Shown: in pieces, positions 17,807 through 27,888 of the stretch | Position numbering within the stretch: position 1 is the stretch's first letter | Layout of the letters: every line of letters begins with the position of its first letter | Origin: Methylobacterium segetis | GTDB lineage: Bacteria > Pseudomonadota > Alphaproteobacteria > Rhizobiales > Beijerinckiaceae | Assembly: GCF_004348265.1 (NCBI RefSeq) | Contig: NZ_SMNT01000020.1 | Coordinates: 1 to 58,728, forward strand | Length of the DNA: 58,728 nt | Reading direction: 5' to 3' | Program-made: the position numbers and the translations under genes | Notes under the pieces: generated by a model | Databases searched by the model: none | The model's input: only the letters and a program-made list of their open reading frames with translations | What the model was told of the DNA's origin: nothing

Positions 17807-18325
17807 ATGGCCGTCCGCCCTCTCGTCATCCTGCCCGATAGCCGCCTGCGGCTCGCATCCGAGCCGGTCGGTCCCGTGACGGAGGAGATCCGCAAGCTTG
17901 CCGCCGACATGCTGGAGACGATGTACGACGCGCCGGGCGTCGGCCTCGCCGCGATCCAGATCGGTGTGCCGAAGCGCGTCGTGACGATCGACACCTCGAA
18001 GGACGAGAACGCCCGCGAGCCGCGGGTCTTCCTCGACCCGGAGATCGTCTGGTCGTCGCAGGAGAGGCGGGTCTACGACGAGGGCTGCCTCTCGATTCCC
18101 GATTTCTACGCCGAGGTCGAGCGGCCGGACCGGGTGCGGGTGCGTTTCCGCGACCTCGACGGCAGGGAGCAGGAGATCGAGGCTGACGGGCTCCTCGCCA
18201 CCTGCATCCAGCACGAGATCGACCACCTGAACGGCGTGCTGTTCATCGACCACCTGTCGAAGCTGAAGCGCGACCGGGTGGTCAAGAAGTTCGCCAAGGC
18301 GGCCAAGCGCGGCGAGGCCGCCTGA
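17807..18325 (+). CDS. def: Peptide deformylase
   Basis: Removes the N-formyl group from nascent proteins. All three motifs are intact: [17 protein letters not shown] with the metal-binding Cys, and QHEIDHLNG with the two metal-binding His and catalytic Glu. Length 172 residues, typical of type I iron deformylases. Start chosen at [11 protein letters not shown], which fits family starts. It is the first gene of a def-fmt-truA operon; fmt, 29 bases downstream, carries out the opposite formylation step. Confidence 0.96.
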   Translation: MAVRPLVILPDSRLRLASEPVGPVTEEIRKLAADMLETMYDAPGVGLAAIQIGVPKRVVTIDTSKDENAREPRVFLDPEIVWSSQERRVYDEGCLSIPDFYAEVERPDRVRVRFRDLDGREQEIEADGLLATCIQHEIDHLNGVLFIDHLSKLKRDRVVKKFAKAAKRGEAA

Positions 18326-18354
18326 CGCCCCACGCCGGACGCGAGGGCCGAGGC

Positions 18355-19287
18355 TTGAGAATCGTCTTCATGGGCACCCCGGATTTCGCGGTGCCGACGC
18401 TCGCGCGCATCGCGGAAGACGGCCACACGGTCGTCGCCGTCTACACCCGCGCGCCGGCCAGGGCCGGACGCGGGCTCGGCCTGCGCCCCTCCCCCGTCCA
18501 TGCGCTGGCCGACGAGCTCGGCGTGCCGGTCCTCACCCCCGCCACCCTGCGCGACGCGGAGTCGGCCGACACGTTTTGCGGGCATGAGGCCGATGTCGCC
18601 GTGGTGGTGGCCTACGGGCTTCTCCTGCCGCAGGCGATCCTCGACGCGCCCCGCCACGGCTGCCTCAACCTGCACGGCTCGCTGCTGCCGCGCTGGCGGG
18701 GCGCCGCGCCGATCCAGCGCGCGGTGATGGCGGGCGACGCCGAGAGCGGCGTCGGCGTGATGCGGATGGAGGCGGGGCTCGACACCGGCCCCGTCGCCCT
18801 GGAGGCGCGAATAGCCATCCATCCCGGCATGACGGCGGGCGAGTTGCACGACGCGCTGATGCCCCTCGGTGCCGAGCTGATGAGCCGCGCGCTCTCCGAA
18901 CTCGCGTCCGGCCGCCTCGCCTTCACGCCGCAGCCGAAGACGGGCGTCGTCTACGCCCACAAGATCGCGAACGAGGAGGCGCGGATCGACTGGTCGCGCG
19001 GCGCGCGCGAGGTGGCGAACCACGTCAACGGCCTCTCCCCCTTCCCCGGCGCCTTCTTCGAGGCCGATCTCGGCAAGGGGCCGGAGCGCGTGAAGGTGCT
19101 GCGGGCCGAGGCGGCGGAAGGGTCGGGCGAGCCCGGCACGCTCCTCTCGGCCGACGGCCTCGTGGCCTGCGGCGCCGGCGCGGTGCGCCTTGCCGAACTG
19201 CGACGGGCCGGCCGTGGCGGCACGGTCTCCGGTTCCGACTTCCTGCGCGGCGCCCGGCTCGAGCCCGGCGCGCGCCTTTCCCGCTGA
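18355..19287 (+). CDS. fmt: Methionyl-tRNA formyltransferase
   Basis: Transfers a formyl group from 10-formyltetrahydrofolate to initiator Met-tRNA. The N-terminal hydrolase domain begins [16 protein letters not shown] and includes [17 protein letters not shown] with catalytic Asn/His and the folate-binding loop; a C-terminal OB-like domain follows ([12 protein letters not shown]). The 310-residue length is normal. The start is TTG at 18355, a few bases after GAGGGCCGAGG; no ATG or GTG lies in a suitable place. Its TGA shares one base with the truA ATG (TGATG). Confidence 0.96.
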   Translation: MRIVFMGTPDFAVPTLARIAEDGHTVVAVYTRAPARAGRGLGLRPSPVHALADELGVPVLTPATLRDAESADTFCGHEADVAVVVAYGLLLPQAILDAPRHGCLNLHGSLLPRWRGAAPIQRAVMAGDAESGVGVMRMEAGLDTGPVALEARIAIHPGMTAGELHDALMPLGAELMSRALSELASGRLAFTPQPKTGVVYAHKIANEEARIDWSRGAREVANHVNGLSPFPGAFFEADLGKGPERVKVLRAEAAEGSGEPGTLLSADGLVACGAGAVRLAELRRAGRGGTVSGSDFLRGARLEPGARLSR

Positions 19288-20072
19288 TGCCCCGCTACAA
19301 GCTCGTCATCGAGTACGACGGCGCGCCCTTCTGCGGCTGGCAGCGGCAGGCGGAGGATCTCACCGTCCAGGGCGCGATCGAGGCGGCGGTGAGGCGCTTC
19401 TCCGGCGAGGATGCCCGCCTCACCTGCGCGGGCCGGACGGATGCGGGCGTCCACGCGATCCATCAGGTCGCCCATCTCGACCTCGCCAAGGCGTGGCGCA
19501 CGGACACGGTGCGCGACGCGCTGAACGCGCATCTGCGCCCGCTGCCCGTGGCGATCCTCTCGGCCGAGATCGTCGGCCCCGATTTCGACGCGCGCCACTC
19601 CGCGATCCGGCGCCATTACCGCTACCGCATTCTGAACCGTCGCAGCCCCGCGGCGCTGACGCGGGCCCATGTCTGGCACGTGCCCTGGCCGATCGACGCC
19701 GAGCTGATGGGGGCTGCCGCGAGGCGCCTCCTCGGGCGACACGACTTCACGGCCTTCCGCGCCGCCGAGTGCCAGGCGGCGAGCCCGGTGCGCACCCTGG
19801 AGCAACTCGACGTGGCGCGGAGGCCGATGGGGCTGCACGAGGAGATCGTGATCGCCACCTCGGCCCGTTCCTTCCTGCACCATCAGGTCCGCAGCATGGT
19901 CGGCACCCTGATGCTGGCCGGAAGCCGCCGCCTCAGCGCCGACGACGTCGCCGACATCCTGGCCTCGCGCGACCGCAGCCGTTGCGGCCCGATGGCGCCG
20001 TCCTGCGGCCTCACCTTCGTCGGCGTCGATTACGCGGAAGGGCCCGACCCGGCTGATCAGGCTGGGAAGTAG
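19287..20072 (+). CDS. truA: tRNA pseudouridine(38-40) synthase
   Basis: TruA forms pseudouridine in the anticodon arm of tRNAs. The 261-residue protein has the N-terminal [18 protein letters not shown] and the catalytic aspartate in [11 protein letters not shown], plus [11 protein letters not shown] and [14 protein letters not shown] motifs. Start codon overlaps the fmt stop, so it is coupled. Its last 16 bases overlap the 3' end of the convergent dapE gene. Confidence 0.96.
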   Translation: MPRYKLVIEYDGAPFCGWQRQAEDLTVQGAIEAAVRRFSGEDARLTCAGRTDAGVHAIHQVAHLDLAKAWRTDTVRDALNAHLRPLPVAILSAEIVGPDFDARHSAIRRHYRYRILNRRSPAALTRAHVWHVPWPIDAELMGAAARRLLGRHDFTAFRAAECQAASPVRTLEQLDVARRPMGLHEEIVIATSARSFLHHQVRSMVGTLMLAGSRRLSADDVADILASRDRSRCGPMAPSCGLTFVGVDYAEGPDPADQAGK

Positions 20073-21217
20073 GATTCCAGCACCCGCCGGTAGATTGCGG
20101 TCAGCCGATCGAGGTCGGCGAGCGGCACATGCTCGTCCACCTGATGCATGGTCTCGCCGACGAGGCCGAACTCGACGACGGGGCAGGCATCCTTGATGAA
20201 GCGCGCGTCCGAGGTTCCGCCGGTGGTGGAGAGGGCGGGCTTCAGGCCCGTCTCCGCCTCGATCGCCTCGCCCACCAGATCCACGAAGGCGTCGGGCCGC
20301 GTCAGGAAGGCGGGGGAGTTCGAGGGCTGCAGGTCGAGGCTGAAGCGCACCGTGTTCCCGGCCGCGGATTCCAGGCGGCGCCGGATCTCGGCGCCCAGCG
20401 TTTCGGCGGTCCAGCCTTCGTTGAAGCGGATGTTGAACACGGCGCGCGCGTCGGCGGGGATCACGTTGGTCGCAGCGTTGCCGACGTCGATCGTCGTGAA
20501 TTCGAGGTTCGAGGCGTCGAAATGCGCCGTGCCGCCGTCGATCGGCTCGGCGACGAGGGCGGAGGCGAGGCGCAGCATGCCGGGGATCGGGTTCTCGGCG
20601 CGGTGCGGATAAGCGACATGACCCTGGCGCCCGTGCACCGTGATCTTGCCCGTGAGCGAGCCGCGCCGGCCGATCTTGATCATCTCGCCGAGCCGGCTCG
20701 GATTGGTCGGCTCGCCGAGCAGGCAATGGTCGAAGCGCTCGCCGCGCGCCCTCGCCCAGGCGAGGAGCTTGACCGTGCCGTTGACGGCGGGACCCTCCTC
20801 GTCCCCCGTGATCAGGAAGGCGATGGAGCCGCCGAAATCCGGCCCGCGCGCGCCGAGAAAATCGAGCGTCGCGGCCATCAGGCAGGCGATGCCACCCTTC
20901 ATGTCGACGGCGCCGCGACCGTAGAGCACGCCCTCGGTCACCTCCCCCGAGAACGGCCCGTGGCGCCACGCGCCGGCTTCGCCCGGCGGCACCACGTCGG
21001 TATGGCCGGCGAGCAGAAGGCAGGGTCCTGCCGTGCCGATGCGCGCGTAGAGGTTTTCGATGTCGGGCGTGCCGGGCTCGGAGAAGACGGGGCGCTCCAC
21101 CGCGAACCCGGCCTCGCCGAGGATCCGGCCCATGAGGTCGAGGGCCCCGCCCTCCTCCGGCGTCACGGAGGGGCAGCGGATCAGGGCCTGGGCGAGATCG
21201 AGGGGCGAGTGGGGCAC
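20057..21217 (-). CDS. dapE: Succinyl-diaminopimelate desuccinylase
   Basis: DapE hydrolyses N-succinyl-L,L-diaminopimelate in the lysine and diaminopimelate (peptidoglycan) pathway; an M20-family zinc enzyme. Zinc and catalytic motifs: [43 protein letters not shown] and [13 protein letters not shown] at 21217 (start of [20 protein letters not shown]) gives 386 residues, the usual size; further upstream the frame enters sequence antisense to the moeB-like gene. The def-fmt-truA-dapE neighbourhood is conserved in related bacteria. Confidence 0.95.
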   Translation of the reverse strand: MPHSPLDLAQALIRCPSVTPEEGGALDLMGRILGEAGFAVERPVFSEPGTPDIENLYARIGTAGPCLLLAGHTDVVPPGEAGAWRHGPFSGEVTEGVLYGRGAVDMKGGIACLMAATLDFLGARGPDFGGSIAFLITGDEEGPAVNGTVKLLAWARARGERFDHCLLGEPTNPSRLGEMIKIGRRGSLTGKITVHGRQGHVAYPHRAENPIPGMLRLASALVAEPIDGGTAHFDASNLEFTTIDVGNAATNVIPADARAVFNIRFNEGWTAETLGAEIRRRLESAAGNTVRFSLDLQPSNSPAFLTRPDAFVDLVGEAIEAETGLKPALSTTGGTSDARFIKDACPVVEFGLVGETMHQVDEHVPLADLDRLTAIYRRVLESYFPA

Positions 21218-21316
21218 GGGGCAACGCGGCGCGGTGGACGGGGCGGCCACCCTATTGAAGCGGGGCCCCGAACGGAACAGGCCCGGATGGGCTTCCGCCC
21301 GGCGCAAAGCGGGTCT

Positions 21317-22105
21317 ATGGCCCTCGCCATGCCCCTCTCCGCCGACGAGATCGAACGCTACGCCCGCCACCTCGTGCTGCGCGAGGTCGGCGGCCCCGGT
21401 CAGGCGAAGCTGAAGGCCGCGCGGATCCTCGTGATCGGCGCAGGCGGGCTCGGGGCGCCGCTGATCCAGTATCTCGCCGCCGCCGGCATCGGTACGATCG
21501 GCATCGTGGACGACGACGCGGTGTCGCTGTCCAACCTGCAGCGACAGGTCATCCACGGCACGCCCGACATCGGCCGTCCGAAGGTCGAGAGTGCGGCGGA
21601 GGCGGTGGCGCGCCTCAACCCGCATGTGCGGATCGTCCCGCACGCCACCCGGATCACGGCCGAGAACGCGCCCGCCCTCCTCGCCGAGTATGATTGTGTC
21701 GCGGACGGCTCGGACAATTTCACGACCCGCTACGCCGTCTCGGATGCCTGCTTCCACGCGGGCAAGCCGCTCGTGACGGCTGCGCTCGGTCAGTTCGACG
21801 GCTCGCTCACGACGATCCGCGCCCACGAGACCGGTCCCGACGGGTACCCGAACCCGACCTACCGCTGCCTCTTCCCGAGCCCGCCGCTACCCGGCAGCGT
21901 GCCCCCCTGCGCCGAGGCCGGCGTGCTCGGCGCGCTCGCCGGCGTCATGGGCTCGCTGATGGCGCTGGAGGTGATCCGTGCGGTCGCCGGCTTCGGAGAG
22001 CCGCTGGTGGGCCGCCTCCTCATGGTCGATGCCCGCGCTATGCGGTTCGAGACCCTGTCCTATGGTTGGGACGAGGCGAACCCGCTGAGCGGGATGCGCA
22101 CCTGA
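21317..22105 (+). CDS. moeB: MoeB/ThiF/HesA-family adenylyltransferase
   Basis: An E1-like enzyme that adenylates the C-terminal glycine of a ubiquitin-fold sulphur carrier (MoaD or ThiS). Rossmann motif [17 protein letters not shown], the NLQRQ arginine finger, [14 protein letters not shown] and the [14 protein letters not shown] cysteine loop are present in 262 residues. The second zinc-binding CxxC pair near the C-terminus of E. coli MoeB is missing and only a single Cys (TYRCLFP) remains at the first site, so zinc binding is doubtful. No rhodanese domain. MoeB versus ThiF cannot be settled from sequence. Start 21317 or 21329. The 3' end overlaps the convergent desaturase gene by 68 bases. 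Confidence 0.82.
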   Translation: MALAMPLSADEIERYARHLVLREVGGPGQAKLKAARILVIGAGGLGAPLIQYLAAAGIGTIGIVDDDAVSLSNLQRQVIHGTPDIGRPKVESAAEAVARLNPHVRIVPHATRITAENAPALLAEYDCVADGSDNFTTRYAVSDACFHAGKPLVTAALGQFDGSLTTIRAHETGPDGYPNPTYRCLFPSPPLPGSVPPCAEAGVLGALAGVMGSLMALEVIRAVAGFGEPLVGRLLMVDARAMRFETLSYGWDEANPLSGMRT

Positions 22106-23522
22106 CCCACAGGTAGAAGGCGAGCGCCGACACGGCGGGGCTCAAGAGGAACAAGAGATTGTCGGCGCCGGTGAGGAAGCTGGAGAGCTTCTCCAGGAAG
22201 CCGCGACCGCGGCCGGCCGAGTCGGGTCCGGCCGACATGACCATGCCGACGAAGAGCCAGACGACGACGGGGGCCGCGAGGCACCAGAGGGCGGTACGCC
22301 GCGCGATCGAGCGCCGGAAGGCGATGCCGCAGACCACCGCGATCGCGATCAGCGGGTGGACGAGGGCGACCACGATCGTGAGGAGGCAGAGCGCGCTGAC
22401 CGCAGTGATCGCCAACTCGTCGACGGAAACATGCCAGGGACTCGAGAATGCGTCGCCGTAGTGGTGCCACCTGTGCAGCTCGCTGCCGAGCGGGATCAGG
22501 ACGAAGAGGCCCGCGGCGACCCCGATTACGCCGGCGATCGCAACGCTCGCCGCGACCGCGGGCCCGGAGAGCGGATCCGGCGCGTGTGCAGCGCTGTTCT
22601 CAGGGCGGGGTTCATCGGCCTCGGGGAGAATCCGGCGCACCCCTGGGCGCTGTTCCAGCGTGTGCGGCGTCTTGAGACCCCAGACCCAGCCCAGCCGCTC
22701 GAACAGGCGCAACAGCCACCAGCCCGGATCGGCTTGGCCGGGTTCGAGTCCCATCCGCGCCGAGCTCGGCCACGCGTGGTGATTTCCGTGCCACGCCTCG
22801 CCGAAGGTGATCCAGGCGGCGGCCGGAAGGTCGTGGCCCTGCACGGCCGCCCCGTCGACGACCCAGCCCTGCGGGCCGCGGCGATGCGTGAGATGCCCCA
22901 CGAACCAGTGGCCGGTGAGCGAGACCGTGATTCGCACCGGTATGCCCCAGACGAGCCAGGGCATTCCGCCGACCGTGTAGAACAGGACGGCCCAGGGCAG
23001 CTGCTGCAGCATCCACGTCGCTTCCAGCCAGCGGTAGAACGGATCCCCGGCAAGGCGCGCCTCCGGGCGAAAACTTGGCGGCCGCGCGAGGTCGAGGCGC
23101 GCATGCATCTGCAGCCACGCATCCTTCCAGGGTGGAGCGCGGTGGGCGTGCAGATCGTGGCAGACCGCCTGACGCTGCGACCAATCCCGCATGTCGTGCA
23201 GCCGCACCATGCCGACCGGCCCGGCCATGCCGACGAGCGTGCCGAGATACACGAGCGCGTGCTCCAGCCAGAGGGGCGCCCCGAAGCTGCGGTGGATGAG
23301 GAGCCGATGCATGCCCACCGAATGGCCGGCGCAGAGTGTCAGCGCCGTCGTGACCGCGAACAGGCCCACCGCGCCCGGCGTCACGTAGAGCGGCCCGAGG
23401 ATGAGCGCCGCTGCCAGCATCCCGCCGGTCCAGAGGGAGCGGGCCGGCGCCCAGGCGATACGGCCCTCCGTGCTCGAAGTGTCAGGGCCAGCGATCACGC
23501 GTTCGGTCGAGAGGCAAGGCAT
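22038..23522 (-). CDS. Membrane fatty acid desaturase with C-terminal TM extension
   Basis: An integral-membrane di-iron desaturase of the acyl-CoA Delta9 type. Histidine boxes: GHSVGMHR, CHDLHAHR (a variant of HxxHH) and WHGNHHAWP. The desaturase core ends near residue 315. A further 175 residues with about four hydrophobic segments follow ([73 protein letters not shown]), which is unusual; the family is normally 300-400 residues. ATG at 23522 is chosen because the in-frame TTG at 23576 is the -35 TTGACA of its promoter. Divergent from an ArsR repressor. Confidence 0.85.
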   Translation of the reverse strand: MPCLSTERVIAGPDTSSTEGRIAWAPARSLWTGGMLAAALILGPLYVTPGAVGLFAVTTALTLCAGHSVGMHRLLIHRSFGAPLWLEHALVYLGTLVGMAGPVGMVRLHDMRDWSQRQAVCHDLHAHRAPPWKDAWLQMHARLDLARPPSFRPEARLAGDPFYRWLEATWMLQQLPWAVLFYTVGGMPWLVWGIPVRITVSLTGHWFVGHLTHRRGPQGWVVDGAAVQGHDLPAAAWITFGEAWHGNHHAWPSSARMGLEPGQADPGWWLLRLFERLGWVWGLKTPHTLEQRPGVRRILPEADEPRPENSAAHAPDPLSGPAVAASVAIAGVIGVAAGLFVLIPLGSELHRWHHYGDAFSSPWHVSVDELAITAVSALCLLTIVVALVHPLIAIAVVCGIAFRRSIARRTALWCLAAPVVVWLFVGMVMSAGPDSAGRGRGFLEKLSSFLTGADNLLFLLSPAVSALAFYLWVRCASRSAGSPRPNHRTGSRTA

Positions 23523-23536
23523 GGCATCACCGTAGG

Positions 23537-23576
23537 TATTTAGTGAATTAGCTAAATAAGCAGACGACTTTGTCAA
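23537..23576 (-). promoter_or_regulatory. Desaturase promoter with ArsR-type operator
   Basis: An inverted repeat TATTTAG-N8-CTAAATA (23537-23558), with AATT at its centre, is a typical ArsR/SmtB-family operator. On the minus strand TTGACA (23576-23571) is followed after 18 bases by GCTAAT, a -10 element inside the palindrome, so repressor binding would block desaturase transcription. The repeat also lies 47 bases before the ArsR gene start, allowing autoregulation. It stands out as AT-rich in GC-rich surroundings. Confidence 0.75.
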
Positions 23577-23604
23577 GCCCGGCCGTTTCGCCTATGTACC
23601 TGCC

Positions 23605-23982
23605 ATGCAGCGCGTCTTCGAAGCTCTGGCCTCAACACCCCGGCGCAAGATCCTCGCCCTGCTCGCCCACAGCGAGCTGAGCGCCGGAGAGATCGCGGCC
23701 CGCTTCGAAATGACGAAGCCCTCGATCTCGCAACATCTCGCGGTGCTGGAGGCGGCGGGCCTCGTCGTCAGCGAGAAGCGTGGCCAGTTCGTCTTCTACC
23801 GGCAGGTCAGCGAGAACCTGATCAACGCGCTGCACGGCTTCGTGCAGGAGGTCTGCCCGGTGGCGCGCCCGCTCAAGCGTGAGAGTGCCGTGCTCGGCCG
23901 GAAGCGGGGGAAGGCGGCGGACGAGGCCGGGAGAGCGGCGGATGAGCCCGTTGACATTCCGGGCCGAGGCAGCGGGCGCTGA
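23605..23982 (+). CDS. ArsR/SmtB-family transcriptional repressor
   Basis: A 125-residue winged-helix regulator (MQRVFEALASTPRRKILALL, then EIAARFEMTKPSISQHLAVL and a wing SEKRGQFVFYRQVSENLINA). It lacks the ELCVCDL metal site and has only one Cys (QEVCPVARP), so it is closer to the non-metal SdpR-like branch of the family. The tail after residue 95 is basic and disordered-looking. It is divergent from the desaturase gene and the shared 110-base region carries a palindromic operator, so control of membrane lipid unsaturation is the natural inference. The signal is unknown. Confidence 0.9.
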   Translation: MQRVFEALASTPRRKILALLAHSELSAGEIAARFEMTKPSISQHLAVLEAAGLVVSEKRGQFVFYRQVSENLINALHGFVQEVCPVARPLKRESAVLGRKRGKAADEAGRAADEPVDIPGRGSGR

Positions 23983-24536
23983 CCGCCCTGTCCCGATGGT
24001 AGGGGTAGGGATCGGTGCAGCAGACACGTCGTTCGGCATTCGGCGTGGTTTCGTACGCCGTTCCACAAAATTTTTGCTCGCCCTGACGGGTGCTGCCCCC
24101 TGGAAGCCGGCGATCCTTAAAATAAAGGGGCCATTTTGGTGAAATAGATTGCGTCACGCAAGTATTTTTCTAGAAAATATTTTAAATATTATATAATTTC
24201 TCTTGCGATTTTCGTCTACAAAGCGCGACGAGGCACGATCTGGCGTGCGGCAGAAGATTGAGTACAGTTATCAGGTTCGGAGATCGTCACCAGCGGCGAA
24301 ACACTCCGTTCAGGTCGCGTGTCGCGCAGGCTCGGGCGGCGCTCGGCGTGGATCGAGACCTCGCAGCCTGCCACATCGGCATCGCGTTCGTTGCGCGACG
24401 TTCTTTAGAACAGCGCCGTTCCCAAACATCCCGGCCGGCCCTTCTCGCCTCCGAACCATGAGGCAGCCGCCCCGCTCGCGGTGGCGATCCCAGTTTCAGG
24501 AACGGGTTCGTCCCGCAGCGCGTGCGCATCGGCGCG
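23983..24536. other. Gene-free spacer with an AT-rich patch
   Basis: No supported gene. Roughly 24112-24208 is strikingly AT-rich compared with the rest of the window. Within it are a 13-base inverted repeat TTGCGT-C-ACGCAA (24149-24161) and a perfect palindrome TTTTCTAGAAAA (24166-24177), followed by TTTAAATATTATATAATTT. Open frames crossing the flanks are Arg/Ser/Pro-rich and look random. It could be a promoter-proximal region, a protein-binding site or a remnant of foreign DNA. Confidence 0.6.
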
Positions 24537-25370
24537 TCAGGCGCCGAGGCAGCACTTCTTGAACTTCTTTCCCGAGCCGCATGGGCAGGGATCGTTGCGG
24601 CCGACGTCCCGGAACGGGTTGTGGGCGGGCTCGCCCGCGCCCTCCAGGGTCCAGGCCAGGGCCGCCAGCGGATCGTCGAGATAGCCGAGGCCGCGCTCGT
24701 CGAGGTCCCGAGTGTCGTTGGGTCGTGTCTCGGACCGGCGGAGCGCGCCGCGGAACCAGGCTGGGTCGGAGAATTCTGGCGGCAGCCGCCCGTCCTTGCG
24801 CGCCGCCTCGACGCGGGGCGCGAGGTCGCGCAGGCCGGTCAGCGCGATCGCCTCCTCCCAGCCCACCCAGCCGGCATCGCCCTCGACCGCGACGCGCTTG
24901 TCGTCGAATCGCGCGAGCATCCCGGCGGCGGCATCCCTGTTGATGCGGCCGTCCCGAACCAGGAAGGCGGTGGCGGCCAGAGCCTCGTTGCGCACGAGGT
25001 CGTCCGTGGTGCTGTCGAGGACGAGCGCGAAGAGCGCGTCGGAGTCGCCGTCGTAGAGGCTCGCGAGAACCTGCGGCAGCGTCGTGCCGGCGGCATCGCC
25101 GAGAAGGTCGTCGATCGTCTCGCCGTCCTGCCGGAGCAGGCGGAGCAAGGGCGGAAAGGCGCGCCCGTCCCGCACGGCGGCGAGCACGTGCAGGCCCCAG
25201 AACAGGAGGTTCGCCTCCTCGTCCGTCAATTCCGCGCCGGTTCCGGCCGCGTCGAGGAGGCGCAAGACCTCGCCCGAGATCGCCTCCGGCGCGGCGAGGG
25301 CCTCGCGCAGCGCCTCCTCGGGCAGGAAGTCGGCCTGCCCGAGGCGCCAAATGAGGTCGGTGCCCGTCAC
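24537..25370 (-). CDS. DUF1186-like protein with C-terminal SEC-C zinc motif
   Basis: A 277-residue protein. The bulk is helical and repeat-like ([40 protein letters not shown]), matching the DUF1186 architecture as I know it. The last 20 residues are a SEC-C motif ([17 protein letters not shown]), the zinc module found at the end of SecA that binds SecB or ribosomes. The ATG overlaps the pheT stop (ATGA), so it is coupled to the pheS-pheT operon. Its function is not known; a link to translation or protein quality control is inference from the motif and operon. Confidence 0.85.
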   Translation of the reverse strand: MTGTDLIWRLGQADFLPEEALREALAAPEAISGEVLRLLDAAGTGAELTDEEANLLFWGLHVLAAVRDGRAFPPLLRLLRQDGETIDDLLGDAAGTTLPQVLASLYDGDSDALFALVLDSTTDDLVRNEALAATAFLVRDGRINRDAAAGMLARFDDKRVAVEGDAGWVGWEEAIALTGLRDLAPRVEAARKDGRLPPEFSDPAWFRGALRRSETRPNDTRDLDERGLGYLDDPLAALAWTLEGAGEPAHNPFRDVGRNDPCPCGSGKKFKKCCLGA

Positions 25371-27790
25371 GAGCGCAGGGTCGCGCCGGTCTTGCGGGCG
25401 ACCTCGGCGACGATCCGGGCGCTCACCGCCTCGATCTCGGCATCCGTCAGCGTCTTCTCGAGGGGCTGGAGCCGGACCGCGATCGCCACCGACTTCGAGC
25501 CCTCGGGGATGCCGGTGCCCTCGTAGATGTCGAACACGTCGATGCCGGCGATCAGCTTGCGCTCGGCGGCCTGCGCGGCCTTCACGACATCACCCGCGGC
25601 GACGTCGCGGCCGACCACGAAGGCGAAGTCGCGCGAGACGGGCTGGAAGTCGGAGAGAGCGAGCGCCGGCTTCACCTTGGTCGGCTTGAACTTCGGCAGC
25701 GGCAGCGCGTCGAGGATGATCTCGAACGCGACGAAGGTCCCCTTCAGGTCGAGCGCCTTGAGGATGCGCGGATGGACCTCGCCGAAATGGCCCACTTGGT
25801 TCTTCGGTCCGAATTGAAGGGTGCCCGAGCGGCCGGGATGGAGCCATTCGGGGCCGCCCGCTGCCACCTGCAGGCCGCCGATGGGCACGCCGAGGCCGGC
25901 GAGCAGCGCGAGCGCGTCGGCCTTGGCGTCGAAGGCGTCGACGGCGCCTGCCGTGCCATCCCAGTGGCGCCCGCCGCCCGCGTGGCCCGCGCTGCCCCGG
26001 CGCACGGCCGCCGCGCGGATGGTCTGATCCTCCGGCTCGTCCCCCGCGAAGCACTGGCCGACTTCGAACAGGGCGACGTCGGGATAGCCGCGGTCGGCGT
26101 TGCGCTGGGCGGCGCGCAGCAGGCCCGGCACGAGGCTCGGGCGCATGTCCGAGAGGTCCGAGGCGATCGGGTTGGCGAGCGCCAGCGCCTCGCCGCCGCC
26201 GCCGAAGAGCACGGCATCCTCGTGCGGGATGAAGGACCAGGTCACGGCCTCCATCAGGCCGCGGCTCGCCAGCGCGCGCTTCGCCACGCGGGTGCGCTTC
26301 TGGATTACGGTCAGCACCGGCTTGGCGGCGCCCGCCACGAGGCGCGGCAGGGGCTTCGGCTCGATCCGGTCGAGGCCGGCGATGCGCACGATCTCCTCGA
26401 CGAGATCGGCCTTGCCCTCGATGTCCGGCCGCCAGGAGGGCGCGAGCACCTTCACCCGGTCGCCGGTGCCGGCCACGTGGAAGCCGAGGGTCTCCAGCGT
26501 CACCTTCATCTCGGCCCGCGAGAGCTCGATGCCGGCGAGCCGCCGGACCTCCGTCCAGGGGAAGTCGATGACGTGGCCGGTCTCGGGCACCTCGCCCGCG
26601 ATCGTCGCCTCGCTGGGGCTGCCGCCGCAGATGTCGAGGACGAGGCGGGTCGCGAGGTCGAGCCCGGGCAGGGTGAAGGCCGGGTCGACGCCGCGCTCGA
26701 AGCGGTAGCGCGCGTCCGTGATGACGCCGAGGCGGCGCCCGGTCTGGGCGATGTTGGCCGGGTCCCACAGGGCCGATTCGATGAGCACGTCGACAGTGCC
26801 CTCGTCGCAGCCCGAAGCCTCGCCGCCGATGATGCCGGCGATCGATTCAACACCGCGCTCGTCCGCGATCACGACCATCTCTTCGGTGAGCGTGTGGGTG
26901 CGGCCGTCGAGGGCGCGGAGCGTCTCGCCGTCCCGGGCCCGGCGCACGGTCAGCCCGCCCGCGACCTTGGCCGCGTCGAAGACGTGGAGCGGGCGCCCGC
27001 GGTCGAAGGTCATGTAGTTCGTGATGTCGACGAGGGCGTTGATCGGCCGGAGCCCGATCGCCCGCAGGCGCGCCTGCATCCAGGCCGGCGACGGGCCGTT
27101 GCGCACGCCGCGCACGAGCCGCAGGGCGAAGAGCGGGCAGAGCTTGGCGTCCTCGCCCGCGAAATCGAGGGCGACGGGGACCGGGCAGGCCCCTTCTCCG
27201 CGCACGGGCGGCAGCGGCTCGCGCTTCAGGATCCCGATCCCGGTCGCCGCGAGGTCCCGGGCGATGCCGTGGATGGAGGTGCAATCCGGCCGGTTCGGCG
27301 TGAGATTGATCTCGATGGTCGGGTCGTCGAGCCCGGCATAGAGGGCGTAGGGCTCGCCGACGGGGGCGTCCTCCGGCAGGTCGAGGATGCCGTCATGGTC
27401 GTCGCCGAGGCCGAGCTCGGCGCCCGAGCAGAGCATGCCGCGGCTCTCGACGCCGCGGATGGAGCCGACCGACAGGGTGATGTTCTTGCCCGGGACGTAG
27501 GTGCCGGGCGGCGCGAAGACCGATTTCATGCCTGCGCGCGCGTTCGGCGCCCCGCACACCACCTGCAGCGGCTGCCCGTCGCCCGCATCGACCGTGCAGA
27601 CGCGCAGGCGGTCGGCGTTCGGGTGCTGCTCGGCGGTGAGCACCTTGGCGACGACGTAGGGCTTCAGCGCGGTCGCCTTGTCCTCGATGCCCTCCACCTC
27701 GAGGCCGATGCGCGTGAGCGTCTCGGCGATCGTGTCGAGGGAGGCGTCGGTCTCGAGGTGGTCCTTGAGCCAGGAGAGGGTGAATTTCAT
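25367..27790 (-). CDS. pheT: Phenylalanyl-tRNA synthetase beta subunit
   Basis: Beta chain of the (alpha-beta)2 PheRS. The 807-residue protein has the N-terminal tRNA-binding EMAP-like domain ([20 protein letters not shown]), B3/B4 editing domain, B5 domain, a core-like domain and a C-terminal anticodon-binding FDX-ACB domain ([15 protein letters not shown] ... [20 protein letters not shown]). Start [13 protein letters not shown] is the classic PheT beginning. It follows pheS by 97 bases and overlaps the SEC-C gene. Confidence 0.97.
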   Translation of the reverse strand: MKFTLSWLKDHLETDASLDTIAETLTRIGLEVEGIEDKATALKPYVVAKVLTAEQHPNADRLRVCTVDAGDGQPLQVVCGAPNARAGMKSVFAPPGTYVPGKNITLSVGSIRGVESRGMLCSGAELGLGDDHDGILDLPEDAPVGEPYALYAGLDDPTIEINLTPNRPDCTSIHGIARDLAATGIGILKREPLPPVRGEGACPVPVALDFAGEDAKLCPLFALRLVRGVRNGPSPAWMQARLRAIGLRPINALVDITNYMTFDRGRPLHVFDAAKVAGGLTVRRARDGETLRALDGRTHTLTEEMVVIADERGVESIAGIIGGEASGCDEGTVDVLIESALWDPANIAQTGRRLGVITDARYRFERGVDPAFTLPGLDLATRLVLDICGGSPSEATIAGEVPETGHVIDFPWTEVRRLAGIELSRAEMKVTLETLGFHVAGTGDRVKVLAPSWRPDIEGKADLVEEIVRIAGLDRIEPKPLPRLVAGAAKPVLTVIQKRTRVAKRALASRGLMEAVTWSFIPHEDAVLFGGGGEALALANPIASDLSDMRPSLVPGLLRAAQRNADRGYPDVALFEVGQCFAGDEPEDQTIRAAAVRRGSAGHAGGGRHWDGTAGAVDAFDAKADALALLAGLGVPIGGLQVAAGGPEWLHPGRSGTLQFGPKNQVGHFGEVHPRILKALDLKGTFVAFEIILDALPLPKFKPTKVKPALALSDFQPVSRDFAFVVGRDVAAGDVVKAAQAAERKLIAGIDVFDIYEGTGIPEGSKSVAIAVRLQPLEKTLTDAEIEAVSARIVAEVARKTGATLRS

Positions 27791-27888
27791 CGGAGCCGTC
27801 CTTCGGCGCCGCTTCCCGTCGGAGCGGGGGGCGCCGGCCTGGATGAGGGAGCGACCCGGCCGACGCCGGGATCGTGGGAGAGCTCAGG

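Noticed and set aside
23522..23576. TTG start for the desaturase at 23576
   Set aside because: That TTG is part of the -35 TTGACA; the ATG at 23522 gives the natural N-terminus.
24203..24562. Possible gene in the gap before the SEC-C gene
   Set aside because: Arg/Ser/Pro-rich translation, no ribosome-binding site and no signature; looks random.
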